Assembly (NCBI GenBank): GCA_045586995.1
Contig: JAZNBI010000117.1
Location: forward strand, 1 to 15,568
DNA length: 15,568 nucleotides
Origin: JAZNBI01 sp045586995
GTDB lineage: Bacteria > Bacillota > Clostridia > Oscillospirales > CAG-272
Direction: 5' to 3'
The notes under the pieces are model-generated. The model was not told where the DNA came from, searched no databases, and saw only the letters and a list, made by a program, of their open reading frames with translations. Of the stretch, positions 5,482-12,465 are shown one piece after another (the stretch's first letter is position 1; each line of letters begins with the position of its first letter). The position numbers and the translations under genes are program-made.

Positions 5482-7293
5482 TCAGTCAAATAAATCAGCT
5501 GTCAGCTTGGTGTCAACGTTAACGACGTATATTTTGCCGTTTTCTTCTACCCACTCCTGTACCTTCGTATCAACAGCGCCAAGACGGCTGTTTTCGTGCC
5601 ACGGAATTTGCTCGCCAACGCCCATATAATACATTACGTGATAGCCGTACTGGGTTTCAACCAAGCCGGTATCTCCGACTTCGCGTGCGTCATCAAACAT
5701 CCAATCGTTAAACTCGGCAACCATCTGACCGGGAGCAACGTTCTCATAGAAGATTCCCGAATCATCGGTAAGATCCTTTCCGAGCTCTTCAAATTTTTCC
5801 TTTGTTTTCTGCTCCGCGGGAAGCGCGTCAAACTGCTCAAGAATTTCTTGTGCTTTCTGCTGTGCGGCTTCTTTTGTCTTATAGGTGTCCTCGGTAAAGA
5901 GAATATGACCTATATTTCTCGACTCCTCATAACGGTAAGGTGTAGCAGTTACGTAATATGCTGTCGCGGAATAGGATTTGCCATCCTCCGGATTGTTTTC
6001 GTATACGTATGTCTTACCTACAGCGCAATCACTTGCCTCGATATCTTCAACCTCAACTCCGAAGATAGTTGCGGTATTACCGAACAGCCATTTTTCGAAA
6101 TCGTTGGAAACCGCATATGCAACGGCTTTCTTAGCCGAATCTGTAATTGCTTTATTTGTATCGGTTACGATACCCGCCTTGATGCTTGTAATAACCTTTT
6201 GAGTATTAGCGTTTTCCGATTCTGCGGCTGCGTCGGTTCCGAAAAGCTCGTTCATAACGTTTTTATAAACAGCTTCCTTTATTGCCTGCTTTGCCGCGTC
6301 GTCGTTTGCAACGCTCTCGTCAAGCTCTTCGTAGTAGATATCATAGTAATGCTGATACTTAGCGTCGAACATATATTCTGCAAGCGCCTTGTTAAATTCC
6401 TCAACCGTCGTGCAAGCGGCAAGCTTTTCGGCATTTTCCTTTGCCGCCTTTATAGCTGCCTCATTTGCGGCAGTTGCCTCTGCAAGAGCTGCCTCATATG
6501 CTGCGGTATCCTCATAATCCGCCTCGACGACCGTCTTTATGTCTGCCTTGAATTCATAAGTCAGATAATCTGCCTTAACAAAGCTCGAAAGGTTGTCAGT
6601 AAAGTATTTTGTTATATCAGCTTCAACAACCTCCGATTCGCAATTTTCATAGATGGTTTCGGCATATTTTTCGCAAAGAAGCGAAATTTCAAGCGCGTTG
6701 CGGATATCCTTTTCCTTTACACCGACTCCGTAAACCATACTGATGTAAGATGTCTTTGTATAACCGTAAGCTTCGGCAATTTGTTTTATCGCGGAAATTT
6801 CATTACTGATGCTTTCTTTGTCTTCCTTATCGAGCTGCACACCGGCATCAAGAGCCGCTTCGCAGTAGATAAGAGATTCCTTAACCTGCTTAACGGTTGC
6901 ATCCATCAAGAAGTCGTACCATGTGGTTTCGTCATCGTATTTTTGCTCCTTCAAGGACTTATTGCTGCTCGGAAGCAGATAGGAAGCATATTCTCCAAAG
7001 CTGTTTTGGATATACTGCTGATAGGAGTTATAATAGTTGTTGAAAAAGTATGACATCATAGCGCCGTCAACTTCATAGTTTTCGCTGGTAAGAACCTTTT
7101 TAGAGCGCAGCTCGATTCCGCTGGAGCTGATAAAATTAACTACCGAAACGGTAACTATCAACGCTACGAGAAGAAGCGATACTATAATCGCTACCCAGTT
7201 TCTCGATGATTTGTTTTCTTTGGTTTTTGTAGATGAATTAACGTTTTTATCATCTAAAAGTCTTTGTACTCTGTTTCTGTTGCCTTTTCCCAT
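5482..7293 (-). CDS. Membrane-anchored PpiC/parvulin-type peptidyl-prolyl isomerase (PrsA/SurA-like)
   Basis: 603-residue foldase thought to help secreted proteins fold outside the membrane. A basic cytoplasmic N-terminus (1-31) is followed by one transmembrane segment (about 33-55), so it is a signal anchor and not a lipoprotein. Next come a helical SurA-N-like chaperone region (about 68-235), an Ala/Glu-rich charged stretch (about 258-300), and a second helical part. A parvulin domain lies at about 459-558: RNIGHILF, then DDSGIFYENVAPGQMV and FDDAREVGDTGLVETQYGYHVM. This matches the PpiC core. It is longer than typical PrsA (about 290 residues) because of the middle region. The ATG at 7293 has AAGGTGG upstream. 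RNase J precedes it by 125 bases and the lipoprotein paralogue follows on the same strand after the nested stem-loop. Confidence 0.88.
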   Translation of the reverse strand: MGKGNRNRVQRLLDDKNVNSSTKTKENKSSRNWVAIIVSLLLVALIVTVSVVNFISSSGIELRSKKVLTSENYEVDGAMMSYFFNNYYNSYQQYIQNSFGEYASYLLPSSNKSLKEQKYDDETTWYDFLMDATVKQVKESLIYCEAALDAGVQLDKEDKESISNEISAIKQIAEAYGYTKTSYISMVYGVGVKEKDIRNALEISLLCEKYAETIYENCESEVVEADITKYFTDNLSSFVKADYLTYEFKADIKTVVEADYEDTAAYEAALAEATAANEAAIKAAKENAEKLAACTTVEEFNKALAEYMFDAKYQHYYDIYYEELDESVANDDAAKQAIKEAVYKNVMNELFGTDAAAESENANTQKVITSIKAGIVTDTNKAITDSAKKAVAYAVSNDFEKWLFGNTATIFGVEVEDIEASDCAVGKTYVYENNPEDGKSYSATAYYVTATPYRYEESRNIGHILFTEDTYKTKEAAQQKAQEILEQFDALPAEQKTKEKFEELGKDLTDDSGIFYENVAPGQMVAEFNDWMFDDAREVGDTGLVETQYGYHVMYYMGVGEQIPWHENSRLGAVDTKVQEWVEENGKIYVVNVDTKLTADLFD

Positions 7294-7327
7294 TGTCGGG
7301 GTCCACCTTTTTTATATATTTTTTATT

Positions 7328-7357
7328 TTCCCGAGCTCTTTTATAAAAGAGCGGGAA
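7328..7357. other. Hairpin in the leader of the PpiC gene
   Basis: GCTCTTTTATAAAAGAGC (7335-7352) is a perfect 18-base palindrome, extended by TTCCC/GGGAA across a two-base bulge. Neither strand has a T run directly after the stem, so it is not a normal terminator. On the minus strand it lies between the RNase J stop and the PpiC ribosome site and could set the boundary between the two messages. Confidence 0.5.
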
Positions 7358-7418
7358 TGATCACCATAATTATAAATGTCAAAAGTGATATTTTTTTGAA
7401 CTTTAATTGAATTTTAAA

Positions 7419-9101
7419 CTATATATCCATTATGACCGGAAGTATCATCGGCTTTCTCTTGGTCTTTGCGTAAAGGAATTTTGTAAGGTCGTCCTTAACG
7501 GTCGTTTTCAGCTTAAGAGGGTCGACCGATTTTGCCCTGTCGAGATAGGAATTAATAGCATCGGAGGCAACTCGCTTTACCTCGTCCATAAGCTCCTCGG
7601 ACTCTCGAACGTAAACGAATCCCCTTGAAACTATATCGGGGCCCGAAATAAGCAGCCGTCCACCGAGCGACACAGTGGCAACTACCACTATCAAGCCGTC
7701 CTGCGAGAGATGCTTGCGGTCGCGGAGCACAATATTTCCGACGTCGCCGACCCCGTATCCGTCAACAAGTATATTTCCCGATGGCACGGTACCGTTAAAG
7801 CGTATTCCCTCAGAATCTATTTCAAGCACCTTGCCGATATCGGAAATAAAGATACAGTTATCCCGCATGCCCATATCAAGCGCGAGCGCCTTGTTTGCCG
7901 CCAAATGACGGTGTTCGCCGTGAATAGGCATAAAATATTTCGGCTTTAGCAGCGCTTGCATAAGCTTTAATTCCTCTTGGCAGGCGTGTCCCGAAACGTG
8001 AACCTCCAAAAGAGCATCGTGAAGCACGCTTACTCCGTTTTTCGAAAGCTCGTTGATTATGCGTCCGATAAGCTTTTCGTTACCGGGAATCGCACTTGAT
8101 GAAATGACCACAAGGTCGTTATATCCAAGGGTAACCTGATTATGGTCACCGAACGCCATTCTGTAAAGCGCCGACATCGGCTCGCCTTGGCTTCCGGTCG
8201 TTATGATAGTAATTTCCGAGGGCTTAAATCGCTTTATATCGTTTATATCGATAAGCACGCCCTTCGGAATCTTCATATACCCGAGCTCAAGCGCGGCGTT
8301 TACGATATTGAGCATACTCCGCCCCGTAATCGCGACCTTGCGTTTATGACGTGCGCTGATGTCTATGACCTGCTTGACTCGGTGTACGTTTGACGAAAAC
8401 GTAGTAATTACGATGCGCTTTTTATCATTCGACGAAAATATCTGCTCAAGCGCCTTGCCAACCTTTTTTTCGGAAGGCGTATAACCCGGACGCTCAGCGT
8501 TTGTCGATTCGCAAAGAAGCATAAGCACGCCCTTTTTGCCTATCTCGCCGAGTCGGGCAATATCAAGCATTTCGCCGTCGATAGGAGTAACGTCCAGCTT
8601 GAAATCTCCCGTATGAACGATAGTACCAAGCGGTGTCTTTATGGCTAAGCAGCAGGCGTCTGCAATAGAGTGGTTGACCGCGATAAATTCTACCGAAAGC
8701 TCTCCGAGCTTTATTACATCTCCCGCCTTAACGCAACGCAGATCGGGCTTGACGGGGAGCTCGTGCTCCAACAATTTATTTTGAATTATCCCCAAGGTAA
8801 GCTTCGTTCCGTATATAGGGGGATTGATGCTTCTCAGAACGTAGGGTATCGCACCTATATGGTCCTCGTGACCGTGCGTCAAAAATATACCCTTTATTTT
8901 TTCCTTATTCGCCTCTAAATATGATATATCGGGTATTACGAAATCGATGCCAAGCATATCCTCATCGGGAAAGCCAAGCCCGCAATCAACCACGATAATA
9001 CTGTCATTATACTCGATAAGGGTTAAATTTTTACCTATTTCATTTAGCCCGCCGAGCGAAATTATTCTAATCTTACCTTTGCCTTTTATTTTTTTCGGCA
9101 T
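7419..9101 (-). CDS. rnjA: Ribonuclease J
   Basis: RNase J is the metallo-beta-lactamase/beta-CASP ribonuclease of Firmicutes, with 5'-3' exonuclease and endonuclease activity in mRNA decay and rRNA maturation. The 560-residue length is normal for the family. The metal motifs are complete: HGHEDH (76-81), H144 (VNHS), HTGDF with D166, and PIHGEH with H394. The beta-CASP insert shows TTFSSNVHR (233-241), TGSQGEP (302-308) and HVSGHA (368-373). The C-terminal domain (about 450-560) is present. The ATG at 9101 follows AAGGAGAG closely. Only one RNase J gene is in the window, so whether it is RNase J1 or J2 in the Bacillus sense is open. A perfect sigma-A promoter lies about 120 bases upstream. 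The stop codon is TAG. Confidence 0.97.
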   Translation of the reverse strand: MPKKIKGKGKIRIISLGGLNEIGKNLTLIEYNDSIIVVDCGLGFPDEDMLGIDFVIPDISYLEANKEKIKGIFLTHGHEDHIGAIPYVLRSINPPIYGTKLTLGIIQNKLLEHELPVKPDLRCVKAGDVIKLGELSVEFIAVNHSIADACCLAIKTPLGTIVHTGDFKLDVTPIDGEMLDIARLGEIGKKGVLMLLCESTNAERPGYTPSEKKVGKALEQIFSSNDKKRIVITTFSSNVHRVKQVIDISARHKRKVAITGRSMLNIVNAALELGYMKIPKGVLIDINDIKRFKPSEITIITTGSQGEPMSALYRMAFGDHNQVTLGYNDLVVISSSAIPGNEKLIGRIINELSKNGVSVLHDALLEVHVSGHACQEELKLMQALLKPKYFMPIHGEHRHLAANKALALDMGMRDNCIFISDIGKVLEIDSEGIRFNGTVPSGNILVDGYGVGDVGNIVLRDRKHLSQDGLIVVVATVSLGGRLLISGPDIVSRGFVYVRESEELMDEVKRVASDAINSYLDRAKSVDPLKLKTTVKDDLTKFLYAKTKRKPMILPVIMDI

Positions 9102-9227
9102 ATTCTCTCCTTATTTTTAAAGATGAAGGCATAAAAACCGAGCTGTCAAAAGAGTGCAAGACATTTGCCGCTCGAAATACTGCTTATATGATCAACTTAA
9201 AACATTATACAAAACAAACTATTTATT

Positions 9228-9256
9228 ATTATATACTATATTATTTCGCTTGTCAA
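9228..9256 (-). promoter_or_regulatory. Sigma-A promoter of RNase J
   Basis: TTGACA (9256-9251), a 17-base spacer and TATAAT (9233-9228) match the consensus exactly. The -35 box starts 10 bases past the stop codon of the upstream 90-residue gene. The start site near 9221 would give an untranslated leader of about 120 bases, which contains CGAGC/GCTCG arms able to form a stem. Confidence 0.85.
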
Positions 9257-9266
9257 GCAAAACTAT

Positions 9267-9539
9267 TTATATGAATATGAGAAACGAAAAAACCGCAACG
9301 GCAATGCCGATAATAAATCCGCACAAAAATAAGCCCCCAGCCCTGAAAAATTGAGCTTTACGGCTTTTTCGGCTTGGTACGGATACGCTTTTTTGTATTA
9401 TGCGCGTTGCTTCCTTAAGCATATCGCTCTCACTGCCTCCGAGATCGGCATCCTGCTTTAAAACAAACAACGCGCTTTCAAAGATACTCTCCTTTTCGCC
9501 CCGAAGCATAATTACCCTTCTCTGACATCCCCTGACCAT
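9267..9539 (-). CDS. 90-residue protein with C-terminal membrane anchor, unknown function
   Basis: The start begins MVRGCQRRVIMLRGEKES and is preceded by GGAGGT with good spacing, so the ATG at 9539 is well supported. The first 50 residues are soluble and charged, including SDMLKEATRIIQ (38-49), which is probably a helix. Residues 57-66 are basic. Residues 67-90 (AGGLFLCGFIIGIAVAVFSF, ending in LIFI) form one transmembrane helix that ends the protein. It should therefore be tail-anchored with the N-terminal part in the cytoplasm. The opening pattern resembles short conserved Clostridia proteins that I know only as hypothetical. It is divergent from abrB across 198 bases and directly upstream of RNase J on the same strand without an obvious terminator, so some readthrough into RNase J is possible. 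Confidence 0.75.
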   Translation of the reverse strand: MVRGCQRRVIMLRGEKESIFESALFVLKQDADLGGSESDMLKEATRIIQKSVSVPSRKSRKAQFFRAGGLFLCGFIIGIAVAVFSFLIFI

Positions 9540-9641
9540 AGTAAACCTCCGTATTTCATAATCTTAAAACATTATCGACAAGAGTGCTTTTATTTAAACC
9601 GATATAACCTTAAAGCGCTCGATTTTTTCAGATGTTAATGA

Positions 9642-9665
9642 ATTGTAAATTTACAATATTTTACA
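9642..9665. promoter_or_regulatory. Palindromic operator upstream of abrB
   Basis: ATTGTAAATTTACAAT (9642-9657) is a perfect 16-base palindrome. It is followed at 9658-9665 by ATTTTACA, whose inverted copy TGTAAAAT (9687-9694) covers the -10 box. Four TGTAAA/TTTACA half sites therefore surround the promoter, as expected for a self-regulated AbrB-type gene. Confidence 0.6.
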
Positions 9666-9694
9666 TTGACAGTGTCAAATTATCATTGTAAAAT
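9666..9694 (+). promoter_or_regulatory. Sigma-A promoter of abrB with embedded palindrome
   Basis: TTGACA (9666-9671), a 17-base spacer and TAAAAT (9689-9694) form a near-consensus promoter. The -35 box is the left half of TTGACAGTGTCAA (9666-9678), a palindrome about a central G, so a dimer bound there would block the polymerase. Confidence 0.8.
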
Positions 9695-9737
9695 TAATAT
9701 ATAGTAGAAAAATGTATTTTTATGGAGGTATTTTTTA

Positions 9738-9983
9738 ATGAAATCAACCGGAGTTGTTCGCAAAGTAGACGAGCTCGGACGCATTGTCCTTCCAATCGAG
9801 ATCCGCAAAATTATGGATATCAACGAAAAAGACGCCATCGAGATTTTCACAGATGATGACAAGATTATCCTTCAAAAATATCATCCCGCGTGCATTTTCT
9901 GTAATAACGCCGACAATATCGTTTATTTTAACGGAAAACGCGTTTGTACCGATTGCCTTGCGAAAATCAAATCACAGCTTTGA
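9738..9983 (+). CDS. abrB: AbrB/SpoVT-family transition-state regulator with C-terminal zinc finger
   Basis: 81-residue DNA-binding protein. Residues 1-46 are the AbrB swapped-hairpin domain: MKSTGVVRKVDELGRIVLPI, then EIRKIMDI, then DAIEIFTDDDKIIL. Residues 50-75 hold two Cys pairs, CIFC (52,55) and CTDC (70,73), a putative zinc site common in Clostridia AbrB proteins. AbrB proteins repress post-exponential genes, including early sporulation genes, during growth. That role fits a chromosome region that also carries spoIIR, though adjacency proves nothing. GGAGG lies 9 bases before the ATG. The upstream region carries several TGTAAA/TTTACA palindromes across the promoter, which suggests autoregulation. 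The ORF ends inside an AT-rich hairpin. Confidence 0.95.
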   Translation: MKSTGVVRKVDELGRIVLPIEIRKIMDINEKDAIEIFTDDDKIILQKYHPACIFCNNADNIVYFNGKRVCTDCLAKIKSQL

Positions 9984-9987
9984 TTTT
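9963..9987 (+). terminator. Weak AT-rich hairpin over the abrB stop
   Basis: AAAATCAAA (9963-9971) pairs with TTTGATTTT (9979-9987) around a 7-base loop. The stop codon TGA lies in the right arm. A second stem, CTGCCGT/ACGGCAG (9991-9997, 10015-10021), follows at once. Neither is a strong terminator, so the next gene may still be reached. Confidence 0.35.
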
Positions 9988-10106
9988 AATCTGCCGTAAA
10001 TGCATTAAAAAGCAACGGCAGTGCCAAAATATCAAATAGAACGGCAAATATTTTATTTAAAAATTCGCGCAGTTCAGTGGCAGAAAAACGGCAAGGAGAT
10101 GGTACT

Positions 10107-10358
10107 ATGAAAACAACAGAAAAAGATTGCGTAACCAAAACAATATGCAAGCTAAAGCGTTTTTGCAATATACTTAACAGACCGTATATAGAACACGATT
10201 CGGTTATTTCTCTTAAATATTTCAAAGATGAAAATGCGCTCGAACCGAGCTGCAATATAACCGTCAATAAATCAGGTACCGTTAAGGCAGCAAAAATCGC
10301 CGCCGCAGTAACCCTCGCGGCAATAGGAATTGCAATTTGCAATTCACTTTCAGACTGA
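10107..10358 (+). CDS. 83-residue protein with hydrophobic C-terminus, unknown function
   Basis: I do not recognise this protein. I chose the ATG at 10107 because AAGGAGATG lies just upstream; a GTG at 10077 in the same frame has no ribosome site. The N-terminal 55 residues (beginning MKTTEKDCVTKTICKLKRFC) are basic and Cys-containing and read as a soluble, possibly helical, domain. Residues about 60-80 (VKAAKIAAAVTLAAIGIAIC) form an Ala-rich hydrophobic helix, probably membrane inserted. It lies 123 bases after abrB on the same strand and before a strong terminator, so the two genes could share a transcript. Its hydrophobic Ala-rich tail and small size would also fit a peptide acting at the membrane, but nothing shows a toxin or bacteriocin role. 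Confidence 0.6.
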   Translation: MKTTEKDCVTKTICKLKRFCNILNRPYIEHDSVISLKYFKDENALEPSCNITVNKSGTVKAAKIAAAVTLAAIGIAICNSLSD

Positions 10359-10370
10359 TTTTTATAATTG

Positions 10371-10398
10371 AAACATCCCTCGTTTTCGGGGGATGTTT
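10371..10398 (+). terminator. Intrinsic terminator after the 83-residue gene
   Basis: AAACATCCCTCG (10371-10382), loop TTTT, and CGGGGGATGTTT (10387-10398) make a 12-bp stem with one G-T pair, followed by TAATTG. It lies 12 bases past the stop codon. Confidence 0.85.
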
Positions 10399-10416
10399 TA
10401 ATTGTATAACGAAAAC

Positions 10417-10438
10417 GGGTGCCGCTGAAGCGACACCC
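10417..10438 (-). terminator. Intrinsic terminator after the LRR pseudogene
   Basis: On the minus strand GGGTG-T-CGC-TTCA-GCG-G-CACCC folds into an 8-bp stem with one mismatch and a 4-base loop, followed by GTTTTCGTT. It lies 24 bases past the final TAA at 10463 and faces the terminator at 10371-10398, separating the convergent units. Confidence 0.7.
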
Positions 10439-10462
10439 AAAATTTAATTAACCAAACGAAAA

Positions 10463-12212
10463 TTACCACTGACCATAATCTGTGCCAACCGCCGTATTAT
10501 CATCAAACTGAATAGATGAATATGTGATAAGTTCGCCTTGTTTTATATTATATTTGTCAGTATTATCATACGCATTGTATCCAGACCATCCTGTGGCACT
10601 TGCCAAGAAGGAATAATCTGCATCTCCGTTAGTTTGTTTAACCAAGTTACAGATACTACCATTCCCATAAATTCCTCTTTTCCCGAAACCAATGCGTTCA
10701 TAACTGATGTACACTTTCTTTTGTTGAGTTGACTACTCTATTATCAACTCATATGTGCTGTTTTTCACTTTTGCCCATGCACTCGCGTACGCATTGGATT
10801 TTCCCTTTACTGTTATGATAGTTGCATTCACAAAAGCGTCGTTAGATATTTTTTTCTATCTTGCTCAACACAATTGTATTACAACCTTCCATAGAGTTAA
10901 AAGCATAATCTCCAATATAGGTCGCTGATGACAGGTCTATATATTTTAGATTGGTTGCATCTTGAAATTGATTATCCCATATTTTTTCCACGTTAGGCAA
11001 GATAAGCGTTTCAAGCGAATACAACTCTCTCCAAAATCCCATACCTTCTTCAAGCGTTGTCACAGAATTTGCCATAATACTTTTCACAACCTTTCGCATC
11101 ATTGATGTATCTGAAGCAATTCCGTCAAGGAAAGTATTTGCAATATTCAAAACCGGTTTTCCGTTGATTTTCTCAGGAACTACGATATCAACGCTTGTTC
11201 CTCTGTAATGTGTGATTTCAATATATGTTTCGTGTTCTACATATTCAAAATCACCATAATTTGTTATAACGTCATCTTGAACGGCAAGTCGAGTTTCCGT
11301 AATGCTCTCGTTTCTCACATAGTATCTTTCTCCGCCATATCCTACTATGCTATAACTTGAACCTTTTGCATATCTTTGCAACGGTACTTTGGTATCCGAA
11401 AAAGGAGAAAGCGAACAAATCACTATGCCGTTTTCAGTTGCCATCAAATTTGCGTCGAAAGAACGAACATATACAATATCATTTGTTTCTACGTACCCTG
11501 TTGGATAAGTTGCCGTATTTAGCTCCACAAATAAATATCCGTTTTGGGATGCGTACTGTTCAACATAACTGTCTTTATTGCCAATCAATGTTTTTATTCT
11601 ACTGCCGTTAAATACATCTGAAGAAAGTCCCGATGTTACCTTTGGTATTATAAGTTCGGTTACTTGCGTGTAATATAGAAAGTTTCTCCCGAGCGATGTT
11701 ACATTGGGACAATATAACATTGTCAAACCGCTTTCAAAAAACGCATTGTTACCGATTGTTTCTACCAGATCAAACTTGGCTGAAAATAATTTTACGCAAT
11801 TTGAAAAAGCTCCGTCAGCGATTTGGACAGCCGAAGGCAATTCAATTTCTTCAAGCGAAACGCAGTTTGAAAATGCATTTTCTTCTACTACTTTAACGAA
11901 AGGTAGTAAAATCGTTTTCAATGAGGAACATCCCGAAAAGGCATTTTTACTTATTCTTGTTGCTTTCGGAGCAACTATCGACTTCAACATAATATTGTTG
12001 TAAAAAGCATTTTGCCCAATCTCAGTAACGCCTTTCAATATAACACTTTCCAAAGTATCATTGAAAATGATACTATAATCGCTAAGTGATGTAACGCTTT
12101 CCGGCACTGAAAGACTACGAATATTAGAATAACATATTGCACAGGATTGAATATTTGTAACAGATGCAGGCAAGTCAAGTGTGTCCCCCGCAGAACTGTT
12201 TACATAAACCAA
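10463..12212 (-). pseudogene. Decayed BspA-type leucine-rich-repeat surface protein
   Basis: The open part (12212-10842, 456 residues) has LRR_5/BspA repeats of the form NAFxxCxSLxxIxLPxV, in two blocks (about residues 8-210 and 318-456) split by a non-repeat linker. The second block opens with the usual VDIVVPEKINGKPV. Three defects are visible. First, it opens at a TTG with no ribosome site, no signal peptide and an in-frame TAA two codons upstream, so the N-terminus is missing. Second, an A7 run (10855-10849 on the minus strand) shifts the frame; dropping one A gives KIEKISNDAFVNATIITVKG and on to NSTYELIIE. Third, that frame meets TAG at 10735-10733. Beyond it the same frame runs on from STQQKKVYISYERIG to GTDYGQW and TAA at 10463. 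By eye the region is more AT-rich than its neighbours. BspA-type proteins are usually secreted or surface proteins. Confidence 0.75.
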
Positions 12213-12300
12213 TTTTTACTTAAATTTCAAAAAATTTATGTTATTTTATATTGCTTGCTTATTTCATATTGTAACATGCTTTTTTGTAATACATATAAAT

Positions 12301-12321
12301 ATCCCCTCGTTTTTGCGGGAT
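12301..12321 (+). other. Terminator-like hairpin similar to the one at 10371
   Basis: ATCCC (12301-12305) pairs with GGGAT (12317-12321), followed by a TTAATTTTT-type tail. The right arm can instead pair as GCGGGAT with ATCCCGC at 12338-12344. No plus-strand gene ends here, so its use is unclear. Confidence 0.4.
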
Positions 12322-12353
12322 GCTTAATTTTTGTCATATCCCGCACAATTCCC

Positions 12354-12380
12354 GTAGGGACCGACGTCCTCGGCGGTCCG
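12354..12380. repeat. Short dispersed palindromic repeat, copy 1
   Basis: GTAGGGACCG at the left and CTCGGCGGTCCG at the right nearly match the element at 15251-15280, both reading GTAGG..CCGA....CTCGGCGGTCC. The ends are inverted relative to each other. It sits in the 253-base gap between the LRR pseudogene and typA, which holds no gene. Confidence 0.6.
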
Positions 12381-12418
12381 AAATAAACACACCCCTCAAA
12401 TTTCATTATAAAATAAAT

Positions 12419-12443
12419 GCCTGACTGCGAACTGCAGTCAGGC
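12419..12443 (-). terminator. Intrinsic terminator of typA
   Basis: GCCTGACTGC (12419-12428) pairs perfectly with GCAGTCAGGC (12434-12443) around five bases. On the minus strand it is followed by ATTTATTTTATAAT. It lies 22 bases past the typA stop. Confidence 0.88.
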
Positions 12444-12465
12444 GGTTATTTGTTCAAACGGTATA

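Noticed and set aside
5596..7053. Long plus-strand frame of 485 codons opposite the PpiC gene
   Set aside because: It is a Cys/Leu-rich shadow of a well-supported gene with a PpiC domain. It has no family motif and no ribosome site.
7359..7418. TATAAT on the minus strand upstream of the PpiC gene
   Set aside because: A TTGACA is only two bases away and no -35 box stands at the right spacing, so I could not call a promoter.
10077..10106. GTG start adding ten residues to the 83-residue protein
   Set aside because: No ribosome site precedes it, and the ribosome site of the ATG at 10107 lies inside this segment.
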